Source of the DNA: Rhizobium sp. 11515TR
GTDB taxonomy: Bacteria; Pseudomonadota; Alphaproteobacteria; Rhizobiales; Rhizobiaceae
Assembly (NCBI RefSeq): GCF_002277895.1
Contig: NZ_CP022998.1
Span: 2,461,501-2,525,500 of the forward strand
Length of the DNA stretch: 64,000 bases
Direction of reading: 5' to 3'
How positions within the stretch are numbered: the first letter of the stretch is position 1; the number at the start of each line of letters is the position of its first letter. The notes beneath the pieces are model-generated. The model ran no database searches. It saw only the letters and a list, made by a program, of their open reading frames with translations, and had not been told where the DNA came from. Position numbers and translations under genes: made by a program. Below are positions 35,193-48,774 of this stretch, piece after piece.

Positions 35193-36602
35193 TCAGACCG
35201 AGTAGTACATGTCGTATTCGACCGGATGCGGGGTCATTTCGAAACGCATGACTTCCTGCATCTTCAGTTCGATGAAGGCATCGATCTGGTCGTCGTCGAA
35301 AACGCCGCCAGCGGTCAGGAACTTGCGGTCTTTGTCCAGGCTTTCCAGCGCTTCGCGCAGCGAGCCGCACACCGTCGGGATCTTCTTCAGCTCCTTCGGT
35401 GGCAGATCGTAGAGATCCTTATCCATGGCCTTGCCGGGATGGATCTTGTTCTTGATGCCGTCGAGGCCGGCCATCAGCATGGCTGCGAAGCCCAGATAGG
35501 GGTTGGCGGTCGGGTCAGGGAAGCGGACTTCGACGCGCTTTGCCTTCGGGTTCGAGCCGAACGGAATGCGGCAGGAGGCGGAACGGTTGCGAGCCGAATA
35601 GGCAAGCAGAACCGGAGCTTCATAGCCCGGGACGAGACGCTTGTAGGAGTTCGTCGACGGGTTGGTGAAGGCATTGATCGCCTTGGCATGCTTGATGATG
35701 CCGCCGATGTAATAGAGGCAGCTTTCGGACAGGCCTGCATATTCGTCGCCGGCGAAGGTCGGCTTGCCGCCCTTCCAAATCGACTGGTGAACGTGCATGC
35801 CCGAGCCGTTGTCGCCGAAGATCGGCTTCGGCATGAAGGTTGCCGTCTTGCCGTAGGCATTGGCGACCTGATGCACGACATATTTGTAGATCTGCATCTT
35901 GTCGGCGTTGCGCACCAGCGTGTCGAACTTGATGCCGAGCTCGTGCTGTGCGGCTGCGACTTCGTGGTGATGCTTTTCGACGACGACGCCCATTTCGGTG
36001 AGAACCGTCAGCATCTCGGAGCGCATGTCCTGGCAGCTGTCGATTGGCGGCACCGGGAAGTAGCCGCCTTTGACGCGCGGACGGTGGCCGAGGTTGCCCG
36101 TCTCGTAGTCGGTGTCGTCGTTGGACGGCAGTTCACTGGAGTCGAGCTTGAAGCCCGTATTGTACGGGTCAGCCTTGTACTTGACGTCGTCGAAAACGAA
36201 GAATTCGGCTTCCGGGCCGAAGAAGGCGGTATCACCGATGCCGGAGGCCTTGAGATAGGCTTCCGCCTTCTTGGCGGTGCCGCGCGGGTCGCGGTTATAG
36301 GCTTCGCCGGAGACCGGGTCGAGGATGTCGCAGAGGATCACCATGGTGGACTGCGCAAAGAACGGATCCATATGGACCGTTTCCGGATCGGGCATCAGCA
36401 CCATGTCGGATTCGTTGATGGCCTTCCAGCCGGCAATCGAGGAGCCGTCGAACATGACGCCATCGGCGAACATGTCTTCGTCGACACAGATCACGTCCAT
36501 GGTCAGATGCTGTAGCTTGCCCTTCGGATCCGTAAAGCGCAGGTCGACGAACTTGACGTCGTTATCCTTGATTTGTTTTAAAATTTCGCTTGCGGTCGCC
36601 AT
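35193..36602 (-). CDS. glnA: Glutamine synthetase type I
   Basis: Makes glutamine from glutamate, ammonia and ATP; cytosolic dodecamer. 469 residues, normal GSI length. Conserved blocks: FDGSSIAGW near residue 50, [10 protein letters not shown] near 127, [15 protein letters not shown] segment near 265 (here [11 protein letters not shown]) and NRSASCRIP near 340. Tyr398 in KDLYDLPP is the adenylylation site, so it is GSI-beta under GlnE control. AAGGGAAG precedes the ATG. 64 bases downstream of glnB: one operon. Confidence 0.97.
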   Translation of the reverse strand: MATASEILKQIKDNDVKFVDLRFTDPKGKLQHLTMDVICVDEDMFADGVMFDGSSIAGWKAINESDMVLMPDPETVHMDPFFAQSTMVILCDILDPVSGEAYNRDPRGTAKKAEAYLKASGIGDTAFFGPEAEFFVFDDVKYKADPYNTGFKLDSSELPSNDDTDYETGNLGHRPRVKGGYFPVPPIDSCQDMRSEMLTVLTEMGVVVEKHHHEVAAAQHELGIKFDTLVRNADKMQIYKYVVHQVANAYGKTATFMPKPIFGDNGSGMHVHQSIWKGGKPTFAGDEYAGLSESCLYYIGGIIKHAKAINAFTNPSTNSYKRLVPGYEAPVLLAYSARNRSASCRIPFGSNPKAKRVEVRFPDPTANPYLGFAAMLMAGLDGIKNKIHPGKAMDKDLYDLPPKELKKIPTVCGSLREALESLDKDRKFLTAGGVFDDDQIDAFIELKMQEVMRFEMTPHPVEYDMYYSV

Positions 36603-36666
36603 TAAATTACTTCCCTTGACTTAGATGACGATTAAACGAGCCGCGGCCGAGAATGGGCCGGGCGGA

Positions 36667-37254
<588 letters not shown>

Positions 37255-37269
37255 TTATTGTTTAATTAT

Positions 37270-37283
37270 TATGCAAATGCATA
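37270..37283. promoter_or_regulatory. Perfect palindrome in the glnB-nnr spacer
   Basis: TATGCA-AA-TGCATA in an AT-rich stretch of the 348-base divergent spacer, 71 bases before the nnr start. It may be an operator or part of an nnr promoter. Apart from this and the glnB promoter I see no gene in the spacer. Confidence 0.35.
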
Positions 37284-37353
37284 TTTATCGATCATACTGA
37301 CCACCGCAATAGCGGTTGTTTTTGAGGCAGATTTCGCATCTATAATATCCACC

Positions 37354-38829
37354 ATGATGATGCCGCTCACCGATCTGCTCCTCACCCCCGACGCCATGTC
37401 TGCCGTCGACCGCGCCGCAGCCGCATCCGGCATCGATTCCTACGGGCTTATGGAGAAGGCAGGGCAGGCGGTTGCTGCCGTCGCGCTCCGGCACTTTCCC
37501 GGAGCCGTTCGATATGCCGTTCTCTGTGGGCCGGGAAACAATGGCGGCGACGGCTATGTGGCAGCGCGCGCGCTGAAACAGGCCGGCGCCGACGTGCGGC
37601 TTTTCCATCTTGGCGATCCCCAGCGGCTCAAGGGCGATGCTACCAGTGCTTTTGCTGATTGCCCGGTCGAGGGCAAGACGATCGATGACTTTATTCCACT
37701 AGCGGGCGACGTCGTGATCGATGCGATCTTCGGCGCGGGCCTGTCGCGGCCGGTTCCGGATGACGTGGCCGCGGTTATCGCTCGCGTCGCGGCTGCTGAT
37801 ATTCCCGTGATTTCAGTCGATCTTCCGTCGGGTCTCGATGGCCGTAGCGGTCAGGTTCTCGGTGCAGCCTTCCAGGCCGCGCGCACGGTGACCTTCATGA
37901 CGCGCAAGCCGGGCCATCTTCTCTTGCCCGGTCGCGATCTGTGCGGCGAGCTGGAGGTCTTCGACATCGGCATTCCCGACCGTATCGTCCGCGCCCATGC
38001 CGACCGCTCGCTCGGCGAAAACAAGCCGGCGCAGTGGCAGGCGGCCATACCCTCGGTAGGCGTCGAGACGCACAAATACAAGCGCGGCCATCTCATCGTC
38101 TTCTCCGGCGGGCCGAACGCGACAGGTGCTGCGCGCATGTCGGCCATGGCCGGATTGAAGGTGGGGGCAGGGCTCGTCACCATCGCCTCGCCGCCGGAGG
38201 CGCTTGATGTCAATGCAAGCTTGCTGACGGCAATCATGCTGCATTCCATCGCGGATGAAGCCTCATTGCTCGAATGGCTTGCCGATAAACGCCTTTCGAC
38301 CTTCATTCTTGGGCCTGGATTCGGCGCCGGCGAAAAGGCACGGCAATTCTGCCTCGCGCTCGCGAATCGCCACCTAGTGCTGGATGCCGACGGTATCACC
38401 TCGTTCCGCGACGAGCCGCAACGACTGTTCGATGCCTTTGCTGAAGGACCGACACGCTTGGTGCTGACACCCCACGAGGGGGAGTTCAGCCGGCTCTTTC
38501 CCGATATCGCCGCGGACGAAACATTGAACAAGGTCGATAAGGCGAGGGCGGCGGCAACCAGAGCCCATGCTGCCATCATCTACAAGGGTGCCGATACCGT
38601 GATCGCCGCTCCGGACGGCAGGGCACTGATCAACGCCAACGCGCCACCCTGGCTTGCTACCGCCGGCTCCGGCGACGTACTTGCCGGCATTGTCGGTGGC
38701 CTGATGGCGCAGGGGGCGCCGGCCTTCGAGGCAGCCGCCGCCGGCGTCTGGCTACATGGTCTTGCCGGTCAACATGCCGGCAAGGGGCTGACCGCCGAAG
38801 ACCTCGTCGCAGCCGTCAAACCGCTATAG
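37354..38829 (+). CDS. nnr: Bifunctional NAD(P)HX epimerase / ADP-dependent dehydratase
   Basis: Repairs hydrated NADH and NADPH. 491 residues in two fused domains. The YjeF_N epimerase half has GPGNNGGDGYVAAR near residue 58 and SVDLPSGLDG near 150. The YjeF_C dehydratase half has FSGGPNATGAARMS near 252, LTPHEGEF near 375 and GSGDVLAGIVGG near 442, with the conserved GD. Three ATGs in a row (37354, 37357, 37360) make the exact start uncertain by two residues. Confidence 0.92.
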   Translation: MMMPLTDLLLTPDAMSAVDRAAAASGIDSYGLMEKAGQAVAAVALRHFPGAVRYAVLCGPGNNGGDGYVAARALKQAGADVRLFHLGDPQRLKGDATSAFADCPVEGKTIDDFIPLAGDVVIDAIFGAGLSRPVPDDVAAVIARVAAADIPVISVDLPSGLDGRSGQVLGAAFQAARTVTFMTRKPGHLLLPGRDLCGELEVFDIGIPDRIVRAHADRSLGENKPAQWQAAIPSVGVETHKYKRGHLIVFSGGPNATGAARMSAMAGLKVGAGLVTIASPPEALDVNASLLTAIMLHSIADEASLLEWLADKRLSTFILGPGFGAGEKARQFCLALANRHLVLDADGITSFRDEPQRLFDAFAEGPTRLVLTPHEGEFSRLFPDIAADETLNKVDKARAAATRAHAAIIYKGADTVIAAPDGRALINANAPPWLATAGSGDVLAGIVGGLMAQGAPAFEAAAAGVWLHGLAGQHAGKGLTAEDLVAAVKPL

Positions 38830-38831
38830 CG

Positions 38832-39638
38832 CTATTTCGCCACTTCCTGCTGCAAAGCGATCGCACCGGGCGGCGCATTTACCTTGCCCTCATGGATCAT
38901 GAAGGCGAAGACATCGCGCGGTTCGGCCTTGACCTTACGCTTTGCATCGATCAGCGGCAGATCGTCCGGTACCTTGCCAGCGGCCCAGCTTTTCAAACGA
39001 TCCGCCCAGGCTTTCAGATCCTTCGGCGGATAGCAGGTCTTGATATCGTCCGATCCCTTCTGCAGGCGGGCATAGACGAAGTCGGCCGTGACATCCGCAA
39101 TCATCGGATACTCGAAATGCTCGGCGCAAACGGGCGCGACATTGTATTTTTCGAGCAGCGCGACGAACTCCGGCACCTTGAAGGAATCGTGCCGGACCTC
39201 GACGACGTGTCTCAGCGCAAGACCATCCTGCTTCGCCGGCAGCAGCTTGAGGAAAGCCTCGAAATCATCCGGATCGAATTTCTTCGTCGGTGCGAACTGC
39301 CAGAGCAGCGGGCCGAGGTGATCGCCGAGCTCGCTGATGCCGGATTCCAGGAACTTCTGCATTGACTCGCCCGCTTCGGCAAGGACGCGGCGGTTGGTGA
39401 CGAAACGCGTCGCCTTCAGGGAGAAAATAAAGCCGTCGGGAACATCGGCGGCCCATTTGGCAAACACTTCAGGCTTCTGCGTGCTGTAATAGGTGCCGTT
39501 GACCTCGATCACTTTCAGCTGGCGGCTGGCATAATTCAGCTCGTCCTTCTGCTTCAGCGTGTCGGGATAGAAGGTCCCGCGCCAGGGTTCGAAGGTCCAG
39601 CCGCCGATGCCTGTGCGGATTTCGCCCGCTTTGGTCAT
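38832..39638 (-). CDS. DUF72 family protein
   Basis: 268-residue TIM-barrel-like protein of unknown function, widespread in bacteria. The family start IRTGIGGWTFEPWRGTFYP and the VNGTYYSTQ segment near residue 50 are present, with VEVRHDSF near 150. ATG 39638 has AAGGAGG five bases upstream; an ATG six codons earlier overlaps that site. It converges with nnr, three bases apart. Confidence 0.88.
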   Translation of the reverse strand: MTKAGEIRTGIGGWTFEPWRGTFYPDTLKQKDELNYASRQLKVIEVNGTYYSTQKPEVFAKWAADVPDGFIFSLKATRFVTNRRVLAEAGESMQKFLESGISELGDHLGPLLWQFAPTKKFDPDDFEAFLKLLPAKQDGLALRHVVEVRHDSFKVPEFVALLEKYNVAPVCAEHFEYPMIADVTADFVYARLQKGSDDIKTCYPPKDLKAWADRLKSWAAGKVPDDLPLIDAKRKVKAEPRDVFAFMIHEGKVNAPPGAIALQQEVAK

Positions 39639-39670
39639 TCTCTCCTCCTTGGCCATTCGGCCGGGTAACC

Positions 39671-42592
<2,922 letters not shown>

Positions 42593-42688
42593 CGTCGTAT
42601 GCAGGTCCCTTGGAGTCTGCCTTTATTTAGTGATGTCAGCCCGCGAGTCGAGGCTGAAATGAAGGGGTGGAGCCGGTTTTCGATTCCG

Positions 42689-42717
42689 TTGACATCATCA
42701 TAGGGATAAATTAGAAC
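42689..42717 (+). promoter_or_regulatory. Candidate ssb promoter
   Basis: TTGACA (42689-42694), 17 bases, TAGAAC (42712-42717). The -10 overlaps the first GAAC half of the LexA box, so LexA binding would block this promoter. Confidence 0.6.
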
Positions 42718-42728
42718 AAAGAAAGAAC
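42714..42728. promoter_or_regulatory. LexA (SOS) box between uvrA and ssb
   Basis: GAAC-AAAGAAA-GAAC is an exact match to the direct-repeat SOS operator GAAC-N7-GAAC of the Rhizobiales. It lies 122 bases upstream of uvrA and 136 upstream of ssb, in the only spacer they share. Confidence 0.9.
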
Positions 42729-42863
42729 AAAATTATCGCGGCGATTTCTTTGTGGATGAACGGAACTGGGAAGGCCGCATAAATAGCACCTGACGCCTGC
42801 TATGGGTTAAGGTGTTCCGATAGAATTTCAAAGCCGTCGATGGGCGGCAAGCAGGGTGGTGTC

Positions 42864-43430
42864 ATGGCCGGTAGTGTGAACAAGGTAATTCTGATTGGGA
42901 ATCTCGGGGCGGACCCCGAAATTCGCCGCACGCAGGATGGCCGCCCGATCGCCAATCTCAATATCGCAACGTCGGAAACCTGGCGCGACCGTAATTCCGG
43001 CGAGCGCCGGGAAAAGACGGAATGGCATCGCGTCGTCATCTTCAATGAAGGCCTCTGCAAGGTCGCCGAACAGTATTTGAAGAAGGGCGCCAAGGTCTAT
43101 ATCGAAGGCGCTCTGCAGACTCGCAAGTGGCAGGATCAGAACGGCCAGGACAAGTATTCGACCGAAATCGTGCTGCAAGGCTTCAATTCGACGCTGACGA
43201 TGCTCGATGGCCGCGGCGAGGGCGGCGGTTCCATGGAAGGTGGAAGCCGCGGCGGTCGCGGCGGCGGTGATTTTGGTGGCGGCTACGGCGGCGATTACGG
43301 CGGCGGCGACGATTATGGCCAGTCGTCCTCTTCGCAGGGCTCTTCCCGCGGCGGCGGTGGTAGCCGTGGTGGCAGCAGCCAGGGCGGAGGTAACTTCTCG
43401 CGCGATCTGGATGATGACATCCCGTTCTGA
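42864..43430 (+). CDS. ssb: Single-stranded DNA-binding protein
   Basis: 188 residues. OB-fold core (residues 1-110; [18 protein letters not shown] at the start and WHRVVIFNE near 58), a glycine/serine-rich linker with RGG-like repeats, and the acidic tip DDDIPF that recruits repair proteins. An in-frame GTG and other starts upstream (42840) would add [11 protein letters not shown] 42864 gives the family start MAGSVNKV. Divergent from uvrA and SOS-controlled. Confidence 0.96.
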   Translation: MAGSVNKVILIGNLGADPEIRRTQDGRPIANLNIATSETWRDRNSGERREKTEWHRVVIFNEGLCKVAEQYLKKGAKVYIEGALQTRKWQDQNGQDKYSTEIVLQGFNSTLTMLDGRGEGGGSMEGGSRGGRGGGDFGGGYGGDYGGGDDYGQSSSSQGSSRGGGGSRGGSSQGGGNFSRDLDDDIPF

Positions 43431-43457
43431 TTGATATGCTTGCCAGCTAAACTATCC

Positions 43458-43487
43458 AATAGCTCACCTTCGGGTGAGCTATTTTAC
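43458..43487 (+). terminator. Terminator of ssb
   Basis: AATAGCTCACC pairs perfectly with GGTGAGCTATT around a TTCG tetraloop, followed by TTT. 28 bases after the ssb stop. Confidence 0.95.
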
Positions 43488-43511
43488 GTGCAGCGCGTCC
43501 AGATAGAAGGT

Positions 43512-43793
43512 TCACCTATCGAGCGGATTCGAGCCTTCCGATTGATTGTTTAATTCTTCTAGGATTAATTGGCAGATCGCTATGGTATCCTTGATATTCT
43601 CTTTCGTTAAAATGTGAGTTCTGGATACCTCGTCAGCGAGATAAATAAAAAGAATCTTTTTCTGTAGATCATCCTCAGTAACGATGTTGATGGACGCATA
43701 TTGAGTGTCTTTTTCATCTACCAAGTACTCCGTCTTTATAAAGGTATATCCATATTTCTTGAAGAATCCGCGGATTATGTTTTTGAGAAACAT
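43512..43793 (-). CDS. AT-rich orphan protein
   Basis: 93-residue protein I do not recognise. Lysine-, isoleucine- and aspartate-rich, no signal peptide; sequence starts MFLKNIIRGFFKKYGYTF and shows an acidic mid-part (VTEDDLQKK) and a helical C-terminus. Start supported by AAGGA six bases before the ATG. Its base composition is clearly more AT-rich than all neighbours (by eye near 60 percent AT), and codons such as ATA and AAA are frequent, so recent transfer is likely. No promoter or partner is evident. Confidence 0.7.
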   Translation of the reverse strand: MFLKNIIRGFFKKYGYTFIKTEYLVDEKDTQYASINIVTEDDLQKKILFIYLADEVSRTHILTKENIKDTIAICQLILEELNNQSEGSNPLDR

Positions 43794-43861
43794 TGCCGAT
43801 CCTTATTCAGCGCACACCGAAACGCGATGTTCTGTGTAGCGCGGTGATGGCGATAAAAGCT

Positions 43862-44494
43862 TTAACCTGCTTGTAGCGCCGCTTTTGCCCCATCTACAAC
43901 GAACTGCGCGGCAAGCGCCGCAAGGATAACCCCCAGCAGCCGGGTGAGAATGGCGCGGCCGGTGGCGCCGAGCATTCGGTCGAGCCTGTCTGAAATGGCA
44001 AGCGCCGCAAAGACCAGGGCCAGATTGACGGCGATGACGCCGATCAGTTGCGCGCGGTCGAGCGTCGTCTGCAGCGAGCCGGCCAACAGAATGGTGGCCG
44101 AGATGGCGCCGGGACCGGCGATCAATGGTAAGGCGAGGGGAAAGACCGCGATATTGCGGATGTGATCCTTCGTAATGGCGACCTCCGTCGTCTTCTCTTT
44201 CCTGTCCTGCCGCCGCTCGAACACCATTTCGAAGGCGATCCAGAACAGCAGCAGGCCGCCGGCGATACGGAAGGCACCGATGGAGATGCCGAGCACACCA
44301 AGCACGCTCGCGCCGAATAAGGCAAAGGCCGCAAGGATGAAGAAGGCGATCAGCGATCCGCGTAGCGCCACCTGCTTGCGTTCCGCCCGGTTCATGCCGG
44401 CCGTAAGTCCGATGAAAAGCGGCGCGAGCCCCGGCGGATCGACAGTTACGAGCAGAGTCGTGAAGGCATTGATCAGCGTATCTGCGCTCGCCAT
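43862..44494 (-). CDS. MarC/NAAT family membrane protein
   Basis: 210-residue protein with about six transmembrane helices. The family start MASADTLINAFTTLLVTVDPPG and the IAGPGAIS segment near residue 130 are clear. Function is uncertain: early links to antibiotic resistance in E. coli did not hold. ATG 44494 follows GGGGA by five bases; a second ATG at 44533 has no ribosome site. Divergent from gyrA. Confidence 0.88.
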   Translation of the reverse strand: MASADTLINAFTTLLVTVDPPGLAPLFIGLTAGMNRAERKQVALRGSLIAFFILAAFALFGASVLGVLGISIGAFRIAGGLLLFWIAFEMVFERRQDRKEKTTEVAITKDHIRNIAVFPLALPLIAGPGAISATILLAGSLQTTLDRAQLIGVIAVNLALVFAALAISDRLDRMLGATGRAILTRLLGVILAALAAQFVVDGAKAALQAG

Positions 44495-44589
44495 ATAGTC
44501 CCCGAAGCTTGTTTTATCGCTGTTATCAAGCATTGTTATGCGAGGAACGGGCTTTCGCAAAGGGTCATGCATCGGCGTCGATGGATTTC

Positions 44590-44615
44590 GCCATGGAAAT
44601 GTTCGATTCCATGGC
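44590..44615. promoter_or_regulatory. Inverted repeat in the marC-gyrA spacer
   Basis: GCCATGGAA pairs perfectly with TTCCATGGC around eight bases. It is 96 bases from the marC start and 104 from gyrA. No T-run, so an operator or DNA structure is more likely than a terminator. Confidence 0.45.
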
Positions 44616-44653
44616 TTAAAGGGGCAAAACCTGTTCAAAAACACCGGCCCAAA

Positions 44654-44683
44654 TTGGCGCTCGCCAGGCCTTTCGGCTATAAA
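44654..44683 (+). promoter_or_regulatory. Candidate gyrA promoter
   Basis: TTGGCG, 18 bases, TATAAA, 35 bases before the gyrA start codon. A good -10 and a fair -35. Confidence 0.5.
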
Positions 44684-44718
44684 TTTCGCAGTGATTCTAA
44701 AAGAGATCGTGATCTGTT

Positions 44719-47514
44719 TTGACTGAGCAAACACCACCCGGCGGCGGGAAGCTCCCGCCAGGCATCGAGCCGATTTCCATCATGGAGGAAATGCAGCGGT
44801 CGTATCTCGATTACGCCATGAGCGTGATCGTCAGCCGCGCGCTTCCCGACGTCCGTGATGGTCTGAAGCCCGTTCATCGGCGCATCCTTTATGCGGCGCA
44901 TCAGAGCGGCTATCACTGGAACCGCAAATATGTGAAGTCGGCCCGTCCCGTCGCTGACGTCATGGGTAGCTACCACCCGCACGGCGACGCTTCGATCTAT
45001 GACGCCTTGGTGCGCATGGCGCAGGACTGGTCGATGCGCGTGCCGCTCATCGACGGGCAGGGCAATTTCGGCTCGATCGACGGCGATCCGCCGGCGGCGA
45101 TGCGTTATACGGAATCCCGCCTGACGAAGGTCGCCCACGAGCTTCTCGAGGATATCGACAAGGAAACGGTCGATTTCCAGGAAAACTATGATGCGACGAC
45201 GGAGGAGCCGAAGGTTCTGCCGGCACGCTTCCCGAACCTGCTGGTCAACGGCTCCGGCGGCATCGCCGTCGGCATGGCGACGAACATTCCGCCGCACAAC
45301 CTCTCCGAGGTCATCAATGGCTGTATCGCGCTGATCGACAATCCGGCGATCGAGCTGCCCGAGATGATGGAGATCATCCCCGGTCCGGATTTCCCGACCG
45401 GTGCAAAGATCCTCGGCCGCGCCGGCATCCGCTCCGCCTATGAGACGGGGCGCGGCTCGGTCGTCATGCGCGGTGTCGCGACCATCGAACCGATGCGCGG
45501 CGATCGCGAGCAGATCATTATCACCGAGGTTCCCTATCAGGTGAACAAGGCGTCGATGATCGAGAAGATGGCCGAACTCGTGCGCGAGAAGCGCATCGAG
45601 GGCATCTCGGATTTGCGCGACGAGTCCGACCGCCAGGGCTATCGCGTCGTCGTCGAACTCAAGCGCGATGCCAACGCCGACGTCATCCTGAACCAGCTTT
45701 ATCGCTATACGCCGCTGCAGACCTCTTTCGGCTGCAACATGGTGGCGCTGAATGGCGGCAAGCCCGAGCTGATGAACCTGATGGATATGCTGCGCGCTTT
45801 CGTGGCTTTCCGCGAGGAAGTCATCAGCCGCCGCACGAAGTATCTGCTGCGCAAGGCGCGTGATCGCGCCCACGTCTTGGTCGGTCTGGCGATTGCGGTC
45901 GCCAATATCGACGAAGTCATCCGCGTCATTCGGCAAGCGCCCGATCCGCAATCGGCCCGCGAAGAGTTGATGACACGCCGCTGGAATGCGGCCGATGTCG
46001 AGTCGCTTATCCGGCTAATCGACGACCCGCGTCACCGCATCAACGAGGACGGCACTTACAATCTATCCGAAGAGCAGGCGCGCGCCATTCTCGAACTGCG
46101 TCTGGCACGTCTCACCGCTCTCGGCCGTGACGAAATCGATGAAGAACTCAACCAGATCGGTGCAGAAATCAAGGACTACCTTGATATTCTTTCGTCGCGC
46201 GCTCGGATCCAAACCATTGTAAAAGAAGAGCTTGCCGCGGTTCGTGATGAGTTCGGAACTCCGCGCCGCACCGAGATCGTCGATGGCGGCCTCGAGATGG
46301 ACGACGAGGATCTGATCGCCCGCGAGGACATGGTCGTCACCGTTTCCCATCTCGGCTATATCAAGCGGGTGCCGCTGACCACCTATCGTGCGCAGCGCCG
46401 TGGTGGCAAAGGCCGCTCCGGAATGACGACCCGCGACGAGGATTTCGTTACCCGGCTATTCGTTCTCAATACACATACGCCGGTTCTGTTCTTCTCGTCC
46501 CGCGGTATCGTCTACAAGGAAAAGGTCTGGCGTCTGCCGATCGGCACGCCGACATCGCGCGGCAAGGCACTGATCAACATGCTGCCGCTGGAACCCGGCG
46601 AACGCATCACCACGATCATGCCTCTGCCGGAGGATGAAGACAGCTGGGACAATCTCGACGTGATGTTCACGACGACGCGCGGAACCGTGCGTCGCAACAA
46701 ACTGTCGGATTTCGTGCAGGTCAATCGTAACGGCAAGATCGCCATGAAGCTCGAGGAAGAGGGTGATGAAATCCTCTCTGTCGAGACCTGCACCGAGCAT
46801 GACGACGTGCTGATGACTACGGCGCTCGGCCAGTGCATCCGCTTCTCGGTTTCGGATGTACGCGTCTTTGCCGGCCGCAACTCCATCGGTGTTCGCGGCA
46901 TCAGCCTTGCATCCGGCGATCGCATCATCTCGATGACGATCGTCCGCCATGTGGATGCCGAGCCATGGGAGCGCGCGGCCTATCTCAAACGCTCCGTCAG
47001 CGAGCGCCGCTCCGCAACGGGCGATGACGAGGAGATTGCGCTGGTCGGCGAAGAGGTCACCGAAGAGGGGCAGCTCAGTGACGAACGTTACGAGGAGCTT
47101 AAGGCTCTCGAGCAGTTCGTTCTGACGGTCTCGGAAAAAGGCTTCGGCAAGCGTTCGTCTTCCTATGATTTCCGTATCTCCGGTCGCGGCGGCAAGGGTA
47201 TTCGCGCTACCGACACGTCGAAGACGGGCGAGATCGGCGAACTTGTTGCTGCCTTCCCGGTCGAGGACGGCGATCAGATCATGCTCGTCTCGGATGGCGG
47301 TCAGCTGATCCGCGTGCCCGTCGGCGGCATCCGCATCGCCAGCCGCGCCACCAAGGGCGTCACCATCTTCTCGACGGCCAAGGACGAAAAGGTCGTATCC
47401 GTCGAGCGTATCAGCGAGCCGGAAGGCGATGAGGATGATGCTTCGGCAGCCGAGGACGATGTTGCTGCCGGTGAGGCAGGAGATGCCGGTAGCGAGGGTA
47501 GCAGCGAAGAATAA
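44719..47514 (+). CDS. gyrA: DNA gyrase subunit A
   Basis: 931 residues. The DNA-cleavage part has the active-site tyrosine in MRYTESRL near residue 130 and the QRDR segment [10 protein letters not shown] at about 87-95; the C-terminal beta-pinwheel carries the GyrA box QRRGGKG near 558. The tail after about 895 is strongly acidic. Start codon is TTG 44719, giving [11 protein letters not shown]; no in-frame ATG precedes the conserved region except the one in ISIMEEMQ. The position equivalent to E. coli Ser83 is Ala91. Confidence 0.96.
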   Translation: MTEQTPPGGGKLPPGIEPISIMEEMQRSYLDYAMSVIVSRALPDVRDGLKPVHRRILYAAHQSGYHWNRKYVKSARPVADVMGSYHPHGDASIYDALVRMAQDWSMRVPLIDGQGNFGSIDGDPPAAMRYTESRLTKVAHELLEDIDKETVDFQENYDATTEEPKVLPARFPNLLVNGSGGIAVGMATNIPPHNLSEVINGCIALIDNPAIELPEMMEIIPGPDFPTGAKILGRAGIRSAYETGRGSVVMRGVATIEPMRGDREQIIITEVPYQVNKASMIEKMAELVREKRIEGISDLRDESDRQGYRVVVELKRDANADVILNQLYRYTPLQTSFGCNMVALNGGKPELMNLMDMLRAFVAFREEVISRRTKYLLRKARDRAHVLVGLAIAVANIDEVIRVIRQAPDPQSAREELMTRRWNAADVESLIRLIDDPRHRINEDGTYNLSEEQARAILELRLARLTALGRDEIDEELNQIGAEIKDYLDILSSRARIQTIVKEELAAVRDEFGTPRRTEIVDGGLEMDDEDLIAREDMVVTVSHLGYIKRVPLTTYRAQRRGGKGRSGMTTRDEDFVTRLFVLNTHTPVLFFSSRGIVYKEKVWRLPIGTPTSRGKALINMLPLEPGERITTIMPLPEDEDSWDNLDVMFTTTRGTVRRNKLSDFVQVNRNGKIAMKLEEEGDEILSVETCTEHDDVLMTTALGQCIRFSVSDVRVFAGRNSIGVRGISLASGDRIISMTIVRHVDAEPWERAAYLKRSVSERRSATGDDEEIALVGEEVTEEGQLSDERYEELKALEQFVLTVSEKGFGKRSSSYDFRISGRGGKGIRATDTSKTGEIGELVAAFPVEDGDQIMLVSDGGQLIRVPVGGIRIASRATKGVTIFSTAKDEKVVSVERISEPEGDEDDASAAEDDVAAGEAGDAGSEGSSEE

Positions 47515-47580
47515 AAATTCGCTGAACCGGGCTGCACAAACCGCCGGCTGACCGGCTGACCCAAGAAACTGAAGGATTTC

Positions 47581-47621
47581 AATCGTATGAGCTTGATAAC
47601 AGGCTCATGCGATTGTTTTTT
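47581..47621 (+). terminator. Terminator of gyrA
   Basis: AATCGTATGAGC pairs with GCTCATGCGATT (one T-G pair) across ten bases, then GTTTTTT. It lies 67 bases after the stop codon. Confidence 0.88.
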
Positions 47622-47670
47622 GGGAACGTTGCTCGATCTTGAGTTCATCGCCGGTTATCCGGCCGTTCTA

Positions 47671-48561
47671 TTATTCCGCTTGTCCGTTGCCCTGCGAAAA
47701 GGGCGCCAGAACCTCCAGGCTTTCCCGATCCAGCTGCGCGAAAACCTCGTCATAGCCAAAACGGAAATGCCAGCCGAGAACCGTGCCGGCAGATTTCGAT
47801 GCGTAGATGCGATCGATTTTGTTGGGCAGCGACCAGTTTCGCTGTGCAAATTTCGCGGCAAGGCCGGGGGCGCGCAGCTGGATGATGGAGGCGGCGTCCA
47901 CTGCGAGCGCCTCGCAATCTTCCGGTTTGAACAACGCGCCGGCGGAAACGATATGTCGTTGAAACTCCTTGCCGCCATTCGTCAGCGCCGCGACATGGGC
48001 ATCTGCAACGTCGCGGATATCGGCGCCGCGATGCAGGCGATGAACAGCCATCACATTGGCTGGTTCTGGAAAACTTCGAGACATGCGTAAAACGCGGACC
48101 TGCAAATCCGGGCCAGTCATGCCTTTGAGGACCTGCTCGGCTTCCAGTTTCGTGCGGTGATAGATGCTTTTCGGTTGTGGTACGGTGTCTTCGTCGACCC
48201 ATGTGCAATGACCGGGAACGACGGCGCGACCATAAAGTGCGGTCGTGCTGGTAAACACCAGTCTCTTGACGCCGGCAGCCAGTGCCGCTTCCGCCAGCTG
48301 CCGTGTTCCGTCCACATTGATGCGGCGAAATTCATCGTCGGAAACTGCGCCCACATGAGGGGCATGCAGGGCCGCGCAATGGATGACTGCATCCGCACCC
48401 GTCAGCGCCTGGCGCAGCAACGCCGCATCGGTAAAATCTCCGAGGAGATGCGTCGTCGAAAACGGCGAATGATCGATGCCTATCACCCTATGGCTTGGCG
48501 CCAACGCATTAAAGATTGCCCGGCCAAGTCGCCCGGAGCTGCCTGTCAGGACAATGCGCAT
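47671..48561 (-). CDS. NAD-dependent epimerase/dehydratase (extended SDR)
   Basis: 296-residue extended short-chain dehydrogenase. Glycine motif TGSSGRLG at residues 7-14, D-HSPF acidic region, STTALYG near 115 and the YHRTK catalytic pair near 143-147 are present. Substrate unknown; a nucleotide-sugar or uronate-type sugar is a guess. ATG 48561 has GAGG seven bases upstream; the frame also opens ten codons earlier without a ribosome site. Confidence 0.85.
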   Translation of the reverse strand: MRIVLTGSSGRLGRAIFNALAPSHRVIGIDHSPFSTTHLLGDFTDAALLRQALTGADAVIHCAALHAPHVGAVSDDEFRRINVDGTRQLAEAALAAGVKRLVFTSTTALYGRAVVPGHCTWVDEDTVPQPKSIYHRTKLEAEQVLKGMTGPDLQVRVLRMSRSFPEPANVMAVHRLHRGADIRDVADAHVAALTNGGKEFQRHIVSAGALFKPEDCEALAVDAASIIQLRAPGLAAKFAQRNWSLPNKIDRIYASKSAGTVLGWHFRFGYDEVFAQLDRESLEVLAPFSQGNGQAE

Positions 48562-48690
48562 CTTGATGCCTCGATGAACCGCGATCACCATAGCATGATT
48601 GAAGCGGCTGGTGCGCTTCCTCTTGCAAAATCATGCTTTTGCGTCTTGGCGGCAGGGCCTGAAGGGAAAGCGCCGCGACCATAATGGCAA

Positions 48691-48725
48691 TAAAAAACCG
48701 GACGCTGGCGGGGTAGCGTCCGGTT
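48691..48725 (-). terminator. Terminator of the small membrane-protein genes
   Basis: AACCGGACGCT pairs with AGCGTCCGGTT around GGCGGGGT; on the minus strand the stem is followed by TTTTTATT. It lies 50 bases after the stop of the 44-residue gene, supporting that gene as real. Confidence 0.85.
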
Positions 48726-48774
48726 CAGGGTCCATCCGAGCATATGGCGGGGAGAGATGCTCGGTACGCGGAGA

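Noticed and set aside
34959..36515. 518-codon open frame opposite glnA
   Set aside because: glnA is certain; the antisense frame is a codon-bias artefact.
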